Assembly (NCBI GenBank): GCA_018815245.1
Contig: JAHIXK010000001.1
Coordinates: forward strand, 1 to 64,000
Source of the DNA: Gammaproteobacteria bacterium
GTDB taxonomy: Bacteria > Pseudomonadota > Gammaproteobacteria > Burkholderiales > Burkholderiaceae_B
DNA: 64,000 nt
Direction of reading: 5' to 3'
In this document: one piece after another, positions 42,900 to 51,841 of the stretch
How positions within the stretch are numbered: position 1 is the first letter of the stretch
Layout of the letters: each line of letters begins with the position of its first letter
Program-made: the position numbers and the translations under genes
The notes under the pieces: model-generated
Seen by the model: the letters and a program-made list of their open reading frames with translations, nothing else
Databases searched by the model: none
Told to the model about the DNA's origin: nothing

Positions 42900-44143
42900 G
42901 GTAGAAGTCCCAAGGCCTGTTTGTAGGCTGAAACTTTTGCGGCATATTCAATGGCAGATTTCCGGGCCAGTTTGTCGGCCTCAAAGGCCTTTTGCTCGGC
43001 AATCAACAAAGTGGGCAAATCGGTTTCACCCAAATCGAATGACTTTTTGTACAACTGGAAGGTTTTTGCGGCCAGCTTGGCCTGCTCTTGGGCTGACACC
43101 CTGATTTGCGCGAACAGGTCCAAGTTGCTCTCGGCGGCACGGCCAACAACAACTATTTGCCGCTGGGTTTTTGTCAGTACCGCTTCGGCGGCAATGCTTT
43201 CACTTTCTGCCTGCAACACCCGGCTTTGGTATTCCGACGAGTTACCCAAAGGAATTCGCGTGGAAACCACCAAAGACTTCTCGCTGGCCGAGGTGAATGC
43301 GCCACGGTCGCTGATGATGGCCAAACCCACCTCAGGATTCGCCCGCGCTTGGGTTTGCACCAAATCGCTTTGTTGTTGCTGGGCCAACACCTGAAGCTGC
43401 GCCAGTTTGATCGCGGGATGATCCAGCGGTTTCAGCCCATTGGGAATGTCGGTGCTCTCGGTTTGAATCTGTGAAAGCACTGAAACAGGCAAACCGATGG
43501 TGGCCGCGTAATCTGCACTCACATCACTTAAAGCGCTTTGAGTTCGAGCAAATTCTGCTCGGGTCTGTTCATACAGGGCAGAAGCCTGATAAAAATCGGT
43601 TTGGGCCAAATCACCAGCCTTCACCCGCTTTTCAACATCCACCATCAACTCTTTCGCAGATTTAAGTCGCGCCTGTGAGATTTCCGCATCAAGGTTCGCT
43701 GCCAAAGTATTCCAAATCGTTTGACGTACAAGACCAGCGAGCTCAAGTTTTTTCTGTTCAAGTTGTAACTGCACCAACTCAATTTCGGTGTCTCGTAATG
43801 ATTGGGTACGCGCCCGCTCATTCCAGTTCCAGATGGGTGCGGACACACCGAGCTCTATTTCTCGCAAGCCTTGGTTGTTGTAGTTCCGGTCGGATCGATA
43901 AGAGCCTTCCAGTGAAAGTGGTTGGGCAGTCAAGGCGCTGGCCGCACTCCTTCTCGCTTTGAATGCTTCAATGCGCTTCAGTGCAGACTGCACTTCTGGA
44001 TCAATGCTCAAGGCCGATTCAAAGGCATCTTGAACCGTCACTGGGGTTTCCACAGGTATGGCTTGCTGAGTAAACGCAGCAGGAGAAGCGCTTAAAAACA
44101 ATAAGGCCAAGCAAGTGGACACCACGCGATGTGGTGAATTCAT
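42896..44143 (-). CDS. TolC-family outer-membrane factor, second system
   Basis: A 415-residue CzcC/TolC-type protein with signal peptide and two coiled-coil repeats (AFESALSIDPEVQSALKRIEA; the second half contains VSTRIPLGNSSEYQSRVLQAE). It provides the outer-membrane duct for the second RND pump. The ATG at 44143 has a GGAG site 9 nt upstream; the longer frame to 44194 has no signal sequence at its start. Confidence 0.9.
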   Translation of the reverse strand: MNSPHRVVSTCLALLFLSASPAAFTQQAIPVETPVTVQDAFESALSIDPEVQSALKRIEAFKARRSAASALTAQPLSLEGSYRSDRNYNNQGLREIELGVSAPIWNWNERARTQSLRDTEIELVQLQLEQKKLELAGLVRQTIWNTLAANLDAEISQARLKSAKELMVDVEKRVKAGDLAQTDFYQASALYEQTRAEFARTQSALSDVSADYAATIGLPVSVLSQIQTESTDIPNGLKPLDHPAIKLAQLQVLAQQQQSDLVQTQARANPEVGLAIISDRGAFTSASEKSLVVSTRIPLGNSSEYQSRVLQAESESIAAEAVLTKTQRQIVVVGRAAESNLDLFAQIRVSAQEQAKLAAKTFQLYKKSFDLGETDLPTLLIAEQKAFEADKLARKSAIEYAAKVSAYKQALGLLP

Positions 44144-44228
44144 GGAGTATTTCTCCAAACAAAACAGATGAACTACCCTTTTTAGCCTGCACAAGCAGGT
44201 AACCAGGGGTGGTTAATTCAGGTTTTGT

Positions 44229-44582
44229 TCAGACCCACTTCGGGCGTTCGATGCGGTTTGACGAGAAAGATTGAAAGCCGTTGAACTCTTCGGGTGCTTG
44301 GTCCAAGGCATTGGGAAGTGTGGCGAAAGTCAACAAACTGGGCAGCACGCTCACACTGTGGGCATGGCAATGGTGGTGATCACCATCGCAGGTTTGGTCT
44401 AGCTGCTTGTTGTTCTGATGAGGGGCATGTGCCGCGTGGTGATCATGCCCATCGTGGGTGTGAAGCACTGCCTTAATCGCAGAATCATGCTCTGCGCCGT
44501 GTCCATTATAGGTTTCAACCGCTGCAAGCGCTGCTTGAAGCGGTAGTACCAACATGAGAAGGACAAGGAAAAAATTTTTCAT
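44229..44582 (-). CDS. CzcI-like periplasmic protein, second copy
   Basis: A 117-residue exported protein with the CzcI signatures VLPLQAALAAVETYNGH at the start and RIERPKWV at the end, with a His-rich middle (HTHDGHDHHAAHAPH, CDGDHHHCHAH). It heads the second RND operon as the copy at 18363 heads czcCBA. The ATG at 44582 begins the signal; a longer frame to 44603 is not needed. Cys residues next to the His cluster are absent from the first copy. Confidence 0.83.
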   Translation of the reverse strand: MKNFFLVLLMLVLPLQAALAAVETYNGHGAEHDSAIKAVLHTHDGHDHHAAHAPHQNNKQLDQTCDGDHHHCHAHSVSVLPSLLTFATLPNALDQAPEEFNGFQSFSSNRIERPKWV

Positions 44583-44595
44583 GAGCGTAAGAGTA

Positions 44596-45052
44596 TCACA
44601 CACTGGTTTGGTTCAATTCGCGCCATGCTTGAGCGATGATGGTTCTAGCCGCGGTAATACCCAAAGTAGCCATCAACGCCGCTACCGCCAAATCGGGCCA
44701 CGCACTGCCGGTCCAAGCAACCAAACCAGCGGCCGCGACCACAGCCACGTTTCCAATGGCGTCATTGCGGCTGCAAAGCCACACCTGCACGATCAATCGT
44801 ACCGGATAGCCGTTTAACAACGGCAAATCGGCACCGTTCATTTGCCAGGCCAGCATCACTTCGCCGTTCAGGGCATGGTCGATGTTGAGCGCCTTGACAA
44901 AATCCGGACCGTCACCAACCGGAGGTTTGTCAAGGCCATTGAACGATACCTGAACGCTGCCGGCCTTGACGCCGGCTTTTTCCAGTACTTTTTTCAAAGG
45001 CACGCCGGTCCAGCGGGCATTGCCCATGGCGCCGTTCTTGTTGCAAGTGAAG
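44596..45052 (-). pseudogene. chimera of sulfite-oxidase and CDF-transporter fragments
   Basis: On the minus strand the first part (45052 down to about 44788) encodes an internal piece of a molybdopterin sulfite oxidase: CNKNGAMGNARWTGV, VKAGSVQVSFNGLDKP, PDFVKALNIDHA, GEVMLAWQMNGADLPLLNG. From about 44787 the same frame continues as the C-terminal half of a cation diffusion facilitator (CSRNDAIGNVAVVAAAG, WPDLAVAALMA) to its stop. An in-frame TAG precedes the first part. Neither enzyme can work; the frame is kept across the join by chance or by recent rearrangement. Confidence 0.8.
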
Positions 45053-45142
45053 CACTAGTTTTTTCCTTGCTGGGCTACCGTATCGTTGTTGTTTTGTTTC
45101 ACAATCCATCGTTATTTATAAACCGACCGATCATAAGCAGGC

Positions 45143-46537
45143 TTACATTGCGCTTACCAGCACGGCTTTGGTTGCATCTGCTGGCGCGTCGCCTTCCATC
45201 ACGACGATCTTGCTCGGTGTCGGCTGCTTGTCGGACAGCGTCGTGGTGATGTCGCGCAACGGTCCGATCGCCGTGCCGTTGGCGCCGCCCATCGGGTTGG
45301 TCTTGAAGCTGGCCACCGCTGCTTTCTGACCTGTCACATAGACGTTGTACACCGTTTGCGGCTTGAGCTTGAAAAGCGACACTTCGAGCGCGTCGACCAC
45401 GCCCAGGTTGCGCGACACCACAAATCCCTTGGCGTCTCCGGCGACCGCCTTGAGCGCGATATTGATCGGTTCACTGTTGCCGCGCGGGGTCAGGTTGGCC
45501 ATGCCGTCACCTTCGGGTACCGCTTTCGATACGTACACCAACGCCTGCGGCGCCTGGCCTACGGGAACGCGGGCGATGACCTTGTTGCTGGCGGTGTCGA
45601 TGACATCAACGGCGTCGCCGTTTTCCAGTCCGACATAGACCCGGCTGCCGTCATCCGAGGTCCAGACACCATGTGGCAGGGCGCCGGTGGGAATCGTCGC
45701 CGTCAGCTTGGGTGTGTCGTCGGTGGTGTAGACCTTGACGGCGTTTTCGCCACCAATGGTGATATACGCATAGGTGCTGCCACCAACCTTGGCGAACGCC
45801 AGATGGTTGGTAATCATGCCGGTGTCAAACACCCCTTTTACTTCCAGCTTGTCGGTGTCGATGCGCGTGACCTTGCCGACGTCCTTGTGCGTCATCCACA
45901 TTTCCTTGAAGTCCGGCGAAAACTGCAGGAATGGCGAAAACGGGCTGACCACCTTGATCTGCTTGACGATCTTGTGCGACTTGACATCGATGATATCGAC
46001 CACCGGATTGAAACTCGATACGACGAAGGCCAGTTTGCCGTTCGGATGGAACAACACCATGCCGGGGCCGGCGGTGGTCTCGATGCGTCGCGTCTCTTTG
46101 TAGGTAATCGGATCGATGACCGAAATATAATTTTCGCCACGCACCACCGCCCAGACTTCCTTGCTGTCGGCAGTAAAAAAGCCTTCATGTGGTGAGCGGC
46201 CGATGTAGGTCACGCCTTTGACCTTATTGGTTGCGGTGTCGATGAAGGTGACCGAATTGGAGCCGTTGGCAATGGCGATCAGTGTTTTGTGATCCGGGGA
46301 AAAGCCAAGCCCGTGGACGTTGATTTCACCCTTGTAAAGTGGCGACAAGACGTCGGGCCGCTGATTGCCGAGTTTGATCTGACCCAGCAACGTGTTGGTA
46401 ACCGGATTGATCACCGACACCGTGTTGCTGTTCTGGTCAGCGGTATAGACGCGGTCCCGGCCATCGGGTGCGGCGTGGGCAGAATGGGCTAGCGCGACAC
46501 TGACTGTCAATGCGCAGAGAAGGGACGAGTTTTTCAT
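45143..46537 (-). CDS. YncE-like YVTN beta-propeller protein
   Basis: A 464-residue exported protein with a signal peptide ending AHAAP and repeated propeller blades of the type VYTADQNSNTVSVINPVTN, VTFIDTATNKVKG and VYVGLENGDAVDVIDTASNK. Such proteins are periplasmic and of uncertain function; some bind DNA or metal ligands or accompany redox enzymes. The region after residue 340 departs from the blade pattern. Codon use is more GC-rich than in the RND block, consistent with different ancestry. Confidence 0.85.
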   Translation of the reverse strand: MKNSSLLCALTVSVALAHSAHAAPDGRDRVYTADQNSNTVSVINPVTNTLLGQIKLGNQRPDVLSPLYKGEINVHGLGFSPDHKTLIAIANGSNSVTFIDTATNKVKGVTYIGRSPHEGFFTADSKEVWAVVRGENYISVIDPITYKETRRIETTAGPGMVLFHPNGKLAFVVSSFNPVVDIIDVKSHKIVKQIKVVSPFSPFLQFSPDFKEMWMTHKDVGKVTRIDTDKLEVKGVFDTGMITNHLAFAKVGGSTYAYITIGGENAVKVYTTDDTPKLTATIPTGALPHGVWTSDDGSRVYVGLENGDAVDVIDTASNKVIARVPVGQAPQALVYVSKAVPEGDGMANLTPRGNSEPINIALKAVAGDAKGFVVSRNLGVVDALEVSLFKLKPQTVYNVYVTGQKAAVASFKTNPMGGANGTAIGPLRDITTTLSDKQPTPSKIVVMEGDAPADATKAVLVSAM

Positions 46538-46564
46538 ATGAGAATTCTTCCAGAGTGGATTAAA

Positions 46565-47035
46565 TTATTTGGCGGGGACCGGCACGCGCGGTTGCCGCGC
46601 CTGGTAGCGCGTCAGCCATGCCTGCATTAGCTTGATTTCGTTTTGTTGTTCGGTCAGGATGCTTTGCGCAAGGTTTTGCAACTCAGGGTCCTTGTTGTAG
46701 AGCATCAGCGCCTTTGCCATGTCGATGGCGCCCTGATGGTGGGGAATCATCATCGTGACGAAGTCGTGTTCGGCCACGCCGCTCATCGGCGCGCGCCGCA
46801 TGCCGTCGTCCATGACCGCCATCGCATCGTCCATCAGCGCGGAAAACGGCTTGGCGGTACTGGCCACGAACGGCGGCGGCGATTTTTGTGTCGGTGCCGA
46901 ATGCTGATGCTGATGCCTATCTTGTGCAGCGGCCGGCAGCCACGCAACGCTTAGCGAGCAGGCGATGCCGACAACCAGCAACCGACTCCGGCGGGTCCGG
47001 AGCAGGCAGGCTGATTTAAATGCGGGTAATTTCAT
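46565..47035 (-). CDS. secreted DUF305 protein
   Basis: A 156-residue exported protein with a long N-terminal signal, a His-rich linker (DRHQHQHSA) and the DUF305 signature FVTMMIPHHQGAIDMAKALM, a ferritin-like helical fold with paired His. DUF305 proteins are recurrent in copper and silver contexts. Its ATG shares one base with the anti-sigma stop (TAATG), so it is coupled to the sigma/anti-sigma pair. Confidence 0.88.
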   Translation of the reverse strand: MKLPAFKSACLLRTRRSRLLVVGIACSLSVAWLPAAAQDRHQHQHSAPTQKSPPPFVASTAKPFSALMDDAMAVMDDGMRRAPMSGVAEHDFVTMMIPHHQGAIDMAKALMLYNKDPELQNLAQSILTEQQNEIKLMQAWLTRYQARQPRVPVPAK

Positions 47036-47826
47036 TATGGTTTCTCCAGTTGTTCGTAAACGGTCGTGGCAATGCGCGTGAGCTCGGCTTTATTGATGCC
47101 AGCTGACAGCGCATAACCGAATTTGCCATCGATCCAGTAAAACACGTTGACCGGACCTTCCTGCGCAAACTTGAATCCGGTGTCCTTGTTCTGCGCCTGT
47201 TCGGTCGAGACATACAAGGTCAGGCGCTGACCGGTCGCATCGTGATACATGAACTGCGCCACCGGTCCGCTTTGCCCAGGCAACAAGCGCCCGCCGATCA
47301 GTTCATAGCCGAGCTTGCCGAGCTTGGGTGGCCGGATCGGGGTGCCGATACGCTTCGACAGCCACGCCACGAGCTGATCTTCCTGGTCCGCGCCAATTTC
47401 AACCGGACGTTTTACATCAGGACTGAAAACGACATGCGCAATGGCAGCCTGACGCGCAAGGCTGGCGAACTGCTGCGTCGCAGCCGGCGTCGCGACGGTG
47501 CTGCGCGCAAGCTGGGCGTTTTGCTGTCCATGCAGCGCCCAGCCGGCGCCGCCGCTGGCAACGGCGATCACCAGACCGGCTGCCAGGCGCTGCAGCATCC
47601 AGCCAACCTTGCGCGGCGGTGCCGACAGGCGCGCCGGAACGGGTTCGTCCAGTACCGGATCGAACAGTGCGCGCAAGCTCGCATTTTGCGCCTGATACGT
47701 CTGTACCCGAGCCAGCTCATCGGGACGTGAGGCGAGATAGGCGTCAATTTCCGCGTGCCGCACAGCAGGCAGCAAACCATCGACATAGGCGTGCAGATCG
47801 GCTTCGGTAACAGGAAAATTATTCAT
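47035..47826 (-). CDS. membrane anti-sigma factor
   Basis: A 263-residue protein with an N-terminal cytoplasmic anti-sigma region (VTEADLHAYVDGLLPAVRHAEIDAYLASRP), a single TM helix (about residues 80-100) and a periplasmic domain with GRLLPGQSGPVAQFMYHD. It should hold the ECF sigma factor inactive until an envelope signal arrives. It overlaps the sigma gene by 4 bp and abuts the DUF305 gene. Confidence 0.87.
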   Translation of the reverse strand: MNNFPVTEADLHAYVDGLLPAVRHAEIDAYLASRPDELARVQTYQAQNASLRALFDPVLDEPVPARLSAPPRKVGWMLQRLAAGLVIAVASGGAGWALHGQQNAQLARSTVATPAATQQFASLARQAAIAHVVFSPDVKRPVEIGADQEDQLVAWLSKRIGTPIRPPKLGKLGYELIGGRLLPGQSGPVAQFMYHDATGQRLTLYVSTEQAQNKDTGFKFAQEGPVNVFYWIDGKFGYALSAGINKAELTRIATTVYEQLEKP

Positions 47827-48329
47827 TTCACGACTTTCAATGGCGAAATAATGGTGCGACCCTCCATCACCGCGCGCAGTTTTTCCCGGGCGCGGGACAA
47901 GCGGGACATGACAGTGCCCACAGGGATCCCCAAGCTTGCCGCGACTTCGTCATAAGTCATTTCTTCTAGCGCAACCAGAAGTAGGATTTCACGCTGCTCG
48001 GTTGGTAATTGGCGTAGAGCATATTCCATATCGCGTATTTCCAGTCCCTGTGTCTGCGTCGCTTTGACGTGCGGCATCGGGGTGTTGTCGTCCAACTCCT
48101 CGGTCATCAGTGTCGGCTTGCGGATCCGGTCGACATGCATGTTGTGCATGATGCCAAACAGCCAAGCGCGCATGTTGCTGTCTTGCTGGAACAAGGCCAG
48201 CTTCTGCAATCCACGTTCCAGCGTATCTTGCACTAGGTCATCGGCGCCAGTGCGATTGCCGATCAGCGCCCGCGCATAGCGGCGAAGGCGAGGAATACAG
48301 GCTAGCAACTGCGTACTTGCATCTTGCAT
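47823..48329 (-). CDS. ECF RNA polymerase sigma factor
   Basis: A 168-residue sigma-70 family factor with region 2 (ALIGNRTGADDLVQDTLERG, MRAWLFGIMHN) and region 4 (LRQLPTEQREILLLVALEEM, SLGIPVGTVMSRLSRAREKL). With its anti-sigma factor it would switch on local genes. The likely targets are its own operon and possibly the small secreted proteins upstream; no promoter consensus could be confirmed by eye. Confidence 0.92.
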   Translation of the reverse strand: MQDASTQLLACIPRLRRYARALIGNRTGADDLVQDTLERGLQKLALFQQDSNMRAWLFGIMHNMHVDRIRKPTLMTEELDDNTPMPHVKATQTQGLEIRDMEYALRQLPTEQREILLLVALEEMTYDEVAASLGIPVGTVMSRLSRAREKLRAVMEGRTIISPLKVVK

Positions 48330-48386
48330 GAATGTTCCGTCACCTTAGTCAAAAAAACCAATGCCCATTCCAAAAAATATTAAACC

Positions 48387-48767
48387 TTAGTCTTTGACAA
48401 CATGCCACACATTCTTGAAGTTGTCTCCGGCGCGCTCACCTGGCTTGGTATCGGCAGCATACCGATAGAGCGGTTTGCCGTTGTAGGCAAGCTGTTTTGC
48501 GCCGTCGTCACGCGTGACGACAGAATACGGCAAAGATACTTGCGATCCTGCAGCCGAAGGCACAGATGGCCAGATGGCTGCGCAAGGTCCGTTGCAGGCG
48601 CTTTTTCCACTGTTTTGCACATCCTGGTCAAATGTATACAGCGTCATGCCGGCGTTGTTGACCAGGACCCCATCCGCTTTCAAGGCGGGTGCCGCTTGAC
48701 TCAATGCTGCACCTGCATAAAGCAGACACGCGGCAATGGCTGGCAACGATTTGTAAAAAGTTTTCAT
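48387..48767 (-). CDS. secreted PF03640/COG4315 repeat protein
   Basis: A 126-residue exported protein with a signal peptide ending ALSQA and two copies of the short repeat MTLYTFDQD and KPLYRYAADTKPG, typical of the PF03640 'secreted repeat' family. A CNGPCAAIWPS stretch adds paired cysteines. Function is unknown; members co-occur with ECF sigma factor loci. It lies 57 bp upstream of the sigma gene on the same strand. Confidence 0.85.
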   Translation of the reverse strand: MKTFYKSLPAIAACLLYAGAALSQAAPALKADGVLVNNAGMTLYTFDQDVQNSGKSACNGPCAAIWPSVPSAAGSQVSLPYSVVTRDDGAKQLAYNGKPLYRYAADTKPGERAGDNFKNVWHVVKD

Positions 48768-48855
48768 CGGAGGTTCCGGTTCAATATAAACATGGGCCGA
48801 ACATCAATTGGCCATGACGGATGCGAGCAGTTGGCATCGCATCCATCGCGAGTTG

Positions 48856-49284
48856 TTAGTACGCGGCAATTGCCAGCTTCGGATCGATCTGCCATGTTTC
48901 GCTCACCAGCTTGCCATCGCGGTAGGTCAACACATACCGTACCTTGATTGGCATTTTTCCTTCGAACTGGACATTAGCGAGTACCGTTGCGCCTTTCGGA
49001 TTGACCGATTCTTCCAGATTGTTGATCGTTACTTTCAGCGGGCCGACTGCCTTGCCAAATTTCTCCCAGGTGCCGCGAATGGTGTCCTGACTAACGTAGG
49101 TGCCATCGAGAGGGCCGCCGACCCAGTTGAGCTGGGCGTTATCGGCATAGCCGCGCATGATGATTGGTATGTCGCCGGCACCGATTGCCGCGAAATGCGT
49201 CTGCGCCGCGTCAGCCGCGGGACCGGCCAGGGCGCTGCCGATAGAGAGTGCGAAAAGCGATGCCGCGATAAATAATTGTTTCAT
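48856..49284 (-). CDS. secreted SnoaL-like (NTF2-fold) protein
   Basis: A 142-residue exported protein: signal peptide ending ALAGP and a SnoaL/NTF2-type domain (HFAAIGAGDIPIIMRGYADNAQLNWVGG, RGTWEKFGKAVGP). The fold can bind small ligands or catalyse isomerisation, and no catalytic claim is possible here. The ATG at 49284 opens the signal; the longer frame to 49320 does not. Confidence 0.82.
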   Translation of the reverse strand: MKQLFIAASLFALSIGSALAGPAADAAQTHFAAIGAGDIPIIMRGYADNAQLNWVGGPLDGTYVSQDTIRGTWEKFGKAVGPLKVTINNLEESVNPKGATVLANVQFEGKMPIKVRYVLTYRDGKLVSETWQIDPKLAIAAY

Positions 49285-49410
49285 GATCTTGCCTACGAAG
49301 GGGTGGTTGAGTGTGCTCACATGAAGGTAAACGCGTTGCGTGGCGATCTATTCCATATTTTTTAAAATATTTTTATCTTGGTGTTCCGGCGACTGGATCC
49401 TTTGAAAAAA

Positions 49411-50505
49411 TTAACCCATTAAAAACACGACAATCCGGTTGATTGCGGCACCGCCAGCGATCAGCCAGCAGAATAGCAACGTTGCCAGAATCAGCGGTTT
49501 CGGACCCGCACGTCGGATCGCCGACACATGCGTAGTTAAACCAAGGGCCGCCATCGCCATTGCCAGCAACAGCGTATCAAGCTGCGTGGCTTCGATAACC
49601 AGCCGCTGTGGCAGTATCGAAAAGGAATTGATGCCGACGACGCCAACGAAAGCGAAGGCAAACCACGGAATCGCCAGACGCGGTTTCGACATGCCCGATG
49701 CAGTGCCGGCGCCGACAACGCGGCCCATGCACACCGACAGCAGGACAAGAAACGGCGCCAGCATCATTACCCTGACCATCTTCGCGATCACGGCGGCGTT
49801 GGCTGCTTCCTGGTTGATTGATTTGGCAGCCGCCACAACTTGCGCCACTTCATGCACGGTCGAGCCGATGTAGATGCCAAAATCGGCGGCTGACCGGCCA
49901 AGAATGTGCCACTGCTGGTTCAATTCATACAACAGCGGGTACAGGAAAATGGCAATGCTGCCGAACACCACGACCGTCGACACGGCAACCGTGACCTGCT
50001 CCGATTTCGCACGCACCACCGGTTCAGCCGCCATCACCGCAGCCGCGCCGCAGATCGCACTGCCGGCGCCGATCAGCATGGCCGTGTTGCGATCGAGCTT
50101 CAACAGCCGGGTACCGAGCACGAGGGAGAGCGCAAATGTCGAACTTAGCACCAAGGCATCGATGACAACGCCAGCCAGTCCGACCTGACCGACATCCTGG
50201 AACGTCAGCCGCAAGCCGTACAAGATAATGCCCACGCGCAGCAGGCTTTGTTTGGAAAAATTCACGCCGGGGCCGCAGGTTGCAGCCATCCGTGGAAACA
50301 CGGTATTGCCCGCCAGGATGCCCAGGACAATCGCCAGCGTCAGCGCGCTCAAGCCATGCGCCTGCAGCCATGGGAGTTGAGCCAGGGCGATCGCGCATGC
50401 TGCGATGACCGCGCTGAGTGTTAATCCAGGCAGCAAGCGCCAGACGGAGGCGCCCTGAAGTTTTGCGGGCAAGCAGGGGGTCGATGTGGTGTTGGATGGT
50501 CTCAT
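49411..50505 (-). CDS. YeiH/UPF0324 membrane protein, putative sulfate exporter
   Basis: A 364-residue protein with about ten TM helices and the conserved blocks FSKQSLLRVGIILYGLRLTFQDV, GAGSAICGAAAVMAAEPVV and FGIYIGSTVHEVAQVVAAA of the YeiH family. Members are annotated as putative sulfate exporters. It is divergent from a LysR regulator, as in the E. coli yeiE-yeiH pair. The ATG at 50505 has a GAG site; a frame to 50568 adds an unlikely N-terminus. Confidence 0.9.
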   Translation of the reverse strand: MRPSNTTSTPCLPAKLQGASVWRLLPGLTLSAVIAACAIALAQLPWLQAHGLSALTLAIVLGILAGNTVFPRMAATCGPGVNFSKQSLLRVGIILYGLRLTFQDVGQVGLAGVVIDALVLSSTFALSLVLGTRLLKLDRNTAMLIGAGSAICGAAAVMAAEPVVRAKSEQVTVAVSTVVVFGSIAIFLYPLLYELNQQWHILGRSAADFGIYIGSTVHEVAQVVAAAKSINQEAANAAVIAKMVRVMMLAPFLVLLSVCMGRVVGAGTASGMSKPRLAIPWFAFAFVGVVGINSFSILPQRLVIEATQLDTLLLAMAMAALGLTTHVSAIRRAGPKPLILATLLFCWLIAGGAAINRIVVFLMG

Positions 50506-50616
50506 GTGGATCTCGGGATGAAGGGTTGGTCCGAACAAAGCCCAGTGTGCGCCGTGAAGCAAAAACAATAAAACAAATTAATAAGCTAATATCTACCTTA
50601 AATTAAGGTTAATCGA

Positions 50617-51522
50617 ATGCGTTTGACTCTTCGCCAGTTATCGATCTTTATCGCCGTGGCCGACCACGGCAGCACGACGGCGGCAGCGCACGCGATCGCC
50701 CTGTCCCAGTCGGCGGTCAGTGCTGCTCTTAACGACTTGGAAGCATTGCTGCGCACACCCTTGTTTGACCGGGTGGGAAAACGCCTGCTGATTAACGACA
50801 GTGGCCGCCTCTTATTGCCCCAGGCGCGGCAGGTGCTTGACGCAGCGACTACCATAGAGCAGCAGTTTGGCCCATCCGGTGCAGGTGATGCGACGGGGCT
50901 GCATATTGGTAGCAGCACGACCATCGGCACCTATGTCTTGCCGCAGATCCTGGCAAATCTTGGGGTGCAGAGTGCACCTGGCATTGCACGGGTGATGGTG
51001 GCCAACAGCGCCGATGTGGCGCAGGCGGTAGCCAATTTCACCGTGGACGTTGGCCTGATCGAGGGAACATGCCAGCAGCCGGAACTGCACGTTGAGCCCT
51101 GGATCATCGATGAATTGATTATCGTGTGCGCGCCGTCGCATCCACTGGTCGACGGCAAGACGCATGGCAAGGTTACGCTCGACCGCATGCGGGAGACGGG
51201 TTGGCTGCTGCGTGAACCGGGATCGGGTACACGCGAAGCAGTGCAAAATGCCTTGCTTCCGCATCTGCACGTCTTACGGGAGACAGGTGAATTCAGCAAT
51301 TCGGAGGCGATCAAGCACGCTGCGGCAGCCGGCATGGGCGTGGCGTGCCTGCCCCGGCTAGTGGTCGCGGATTTAATCGACATGGGCAAGCTGGTGGAGA
51401 TAAGAACGGCACTGCCGCCCATGCAGCGTCAATTCTACCTCGTACATCGAAAACACAAGTTGCTATCGGCACGCCTGTCTCGGTTCATGAACGTGTGCCG
51501 TCGCTGGAACGTGCAACAGTGA
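50617..51522 (+). CDS. LysR-family regulator (YeiE-like)
   Basis: A 301-residue LysR regulator: an N-terminal winged helix (LRQLSIFIAVADHGSTTAAA, LSQSAVSAALNDLE) and a substrate-binding domain with GSSTTIGTYVLPQILANL. The divergent layout with the YeiH gene (111 bp between starts) suggests it controls that gene. Its 3' end abuts the sterol-desaturase fragment, so this is the last intact gene of the higher-GC block. Confidence 0.9.
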   Translation: MRLTLRQLSIFIAVADHGSTTAAAHAIALSQSAVSAALNDLEALLRTPLFDRVGKRLLINDSGRLLLPQARQVLDAATTIEQQFGPSGAGDATGLHIGSSTTIGTYVLPQILANLGVQSAPGIARVMVANSADVAQAVANFTVDVGLIEGTCQQPELHVEPWIIDELIIVCAPSHPLVDGKTHGKVTLDRMRETGWLLREPGSGTREAVQNALLPHLHVLRETGEFSNSEAIKHAAAAGMGVACLPRLVVADLIDMGKLVEIRTALPPMQRQFYLVHRKHKLLSARLSRFMNVCRRWNVQQ

Positions 51523-51545
51523 AACGAGTCGGTTACCCTCGTGCG

Positions 51546-51768
51546 ATGTTGCGTGAAGAATATCAGGAAGGGTATCTTCATGGTCTAGGTTCCAAGATGG
51601 TTCGTACGGCAAGACCCTTTCCAAGATGGCCACTGCGCTCATGCCTGCACCAGCAACCAAGATGGCATACGGCCAATGAGAAATACCTGCTTCAATTAAT
51701 AAGAGCTGAGCAAAGGCGGTGATACCGAAAATAATCGGATATGAGCCCAAGCGAACTAATTCATTCAT
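51546..51768 (-). pseudogene. 5' fragment of a sterol desaturase/fatty-acid hydroxylase gene
   Basis: The minus strand encodes about 74 residues typical of the N-terminus of this family, including SHWPYAIL and LERVLPYEPSWNLDHEDTL. The homology stops at DILHAT. The frame then runs into the antisense of the LysR 3' end, so the rest of the enzyme, including the His clusters for the di-iron site, is lost. The break lies between 51522 and about 51546. Confidence 0.75.
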
Positions 51769-51841
51769 GACGGATTCCCCAAGATTTGTTGATGAACGCC
51801 AATACTCAACGAATCTGTTCCCTTTGTATTGAATGAAAGAG

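Noticed and set aside
45356..46195. 279-codon frame opposite the YVTN propeller gene
   Set aside because: It is antisense to a recognisable repeat protein and has no start signals.
51463..51545. Continuation of the sterol desaturase frame into the LysR gene
   Set aside because: The family similarity ends at DILHAT; the rest is antisense of the LysR 3' end.
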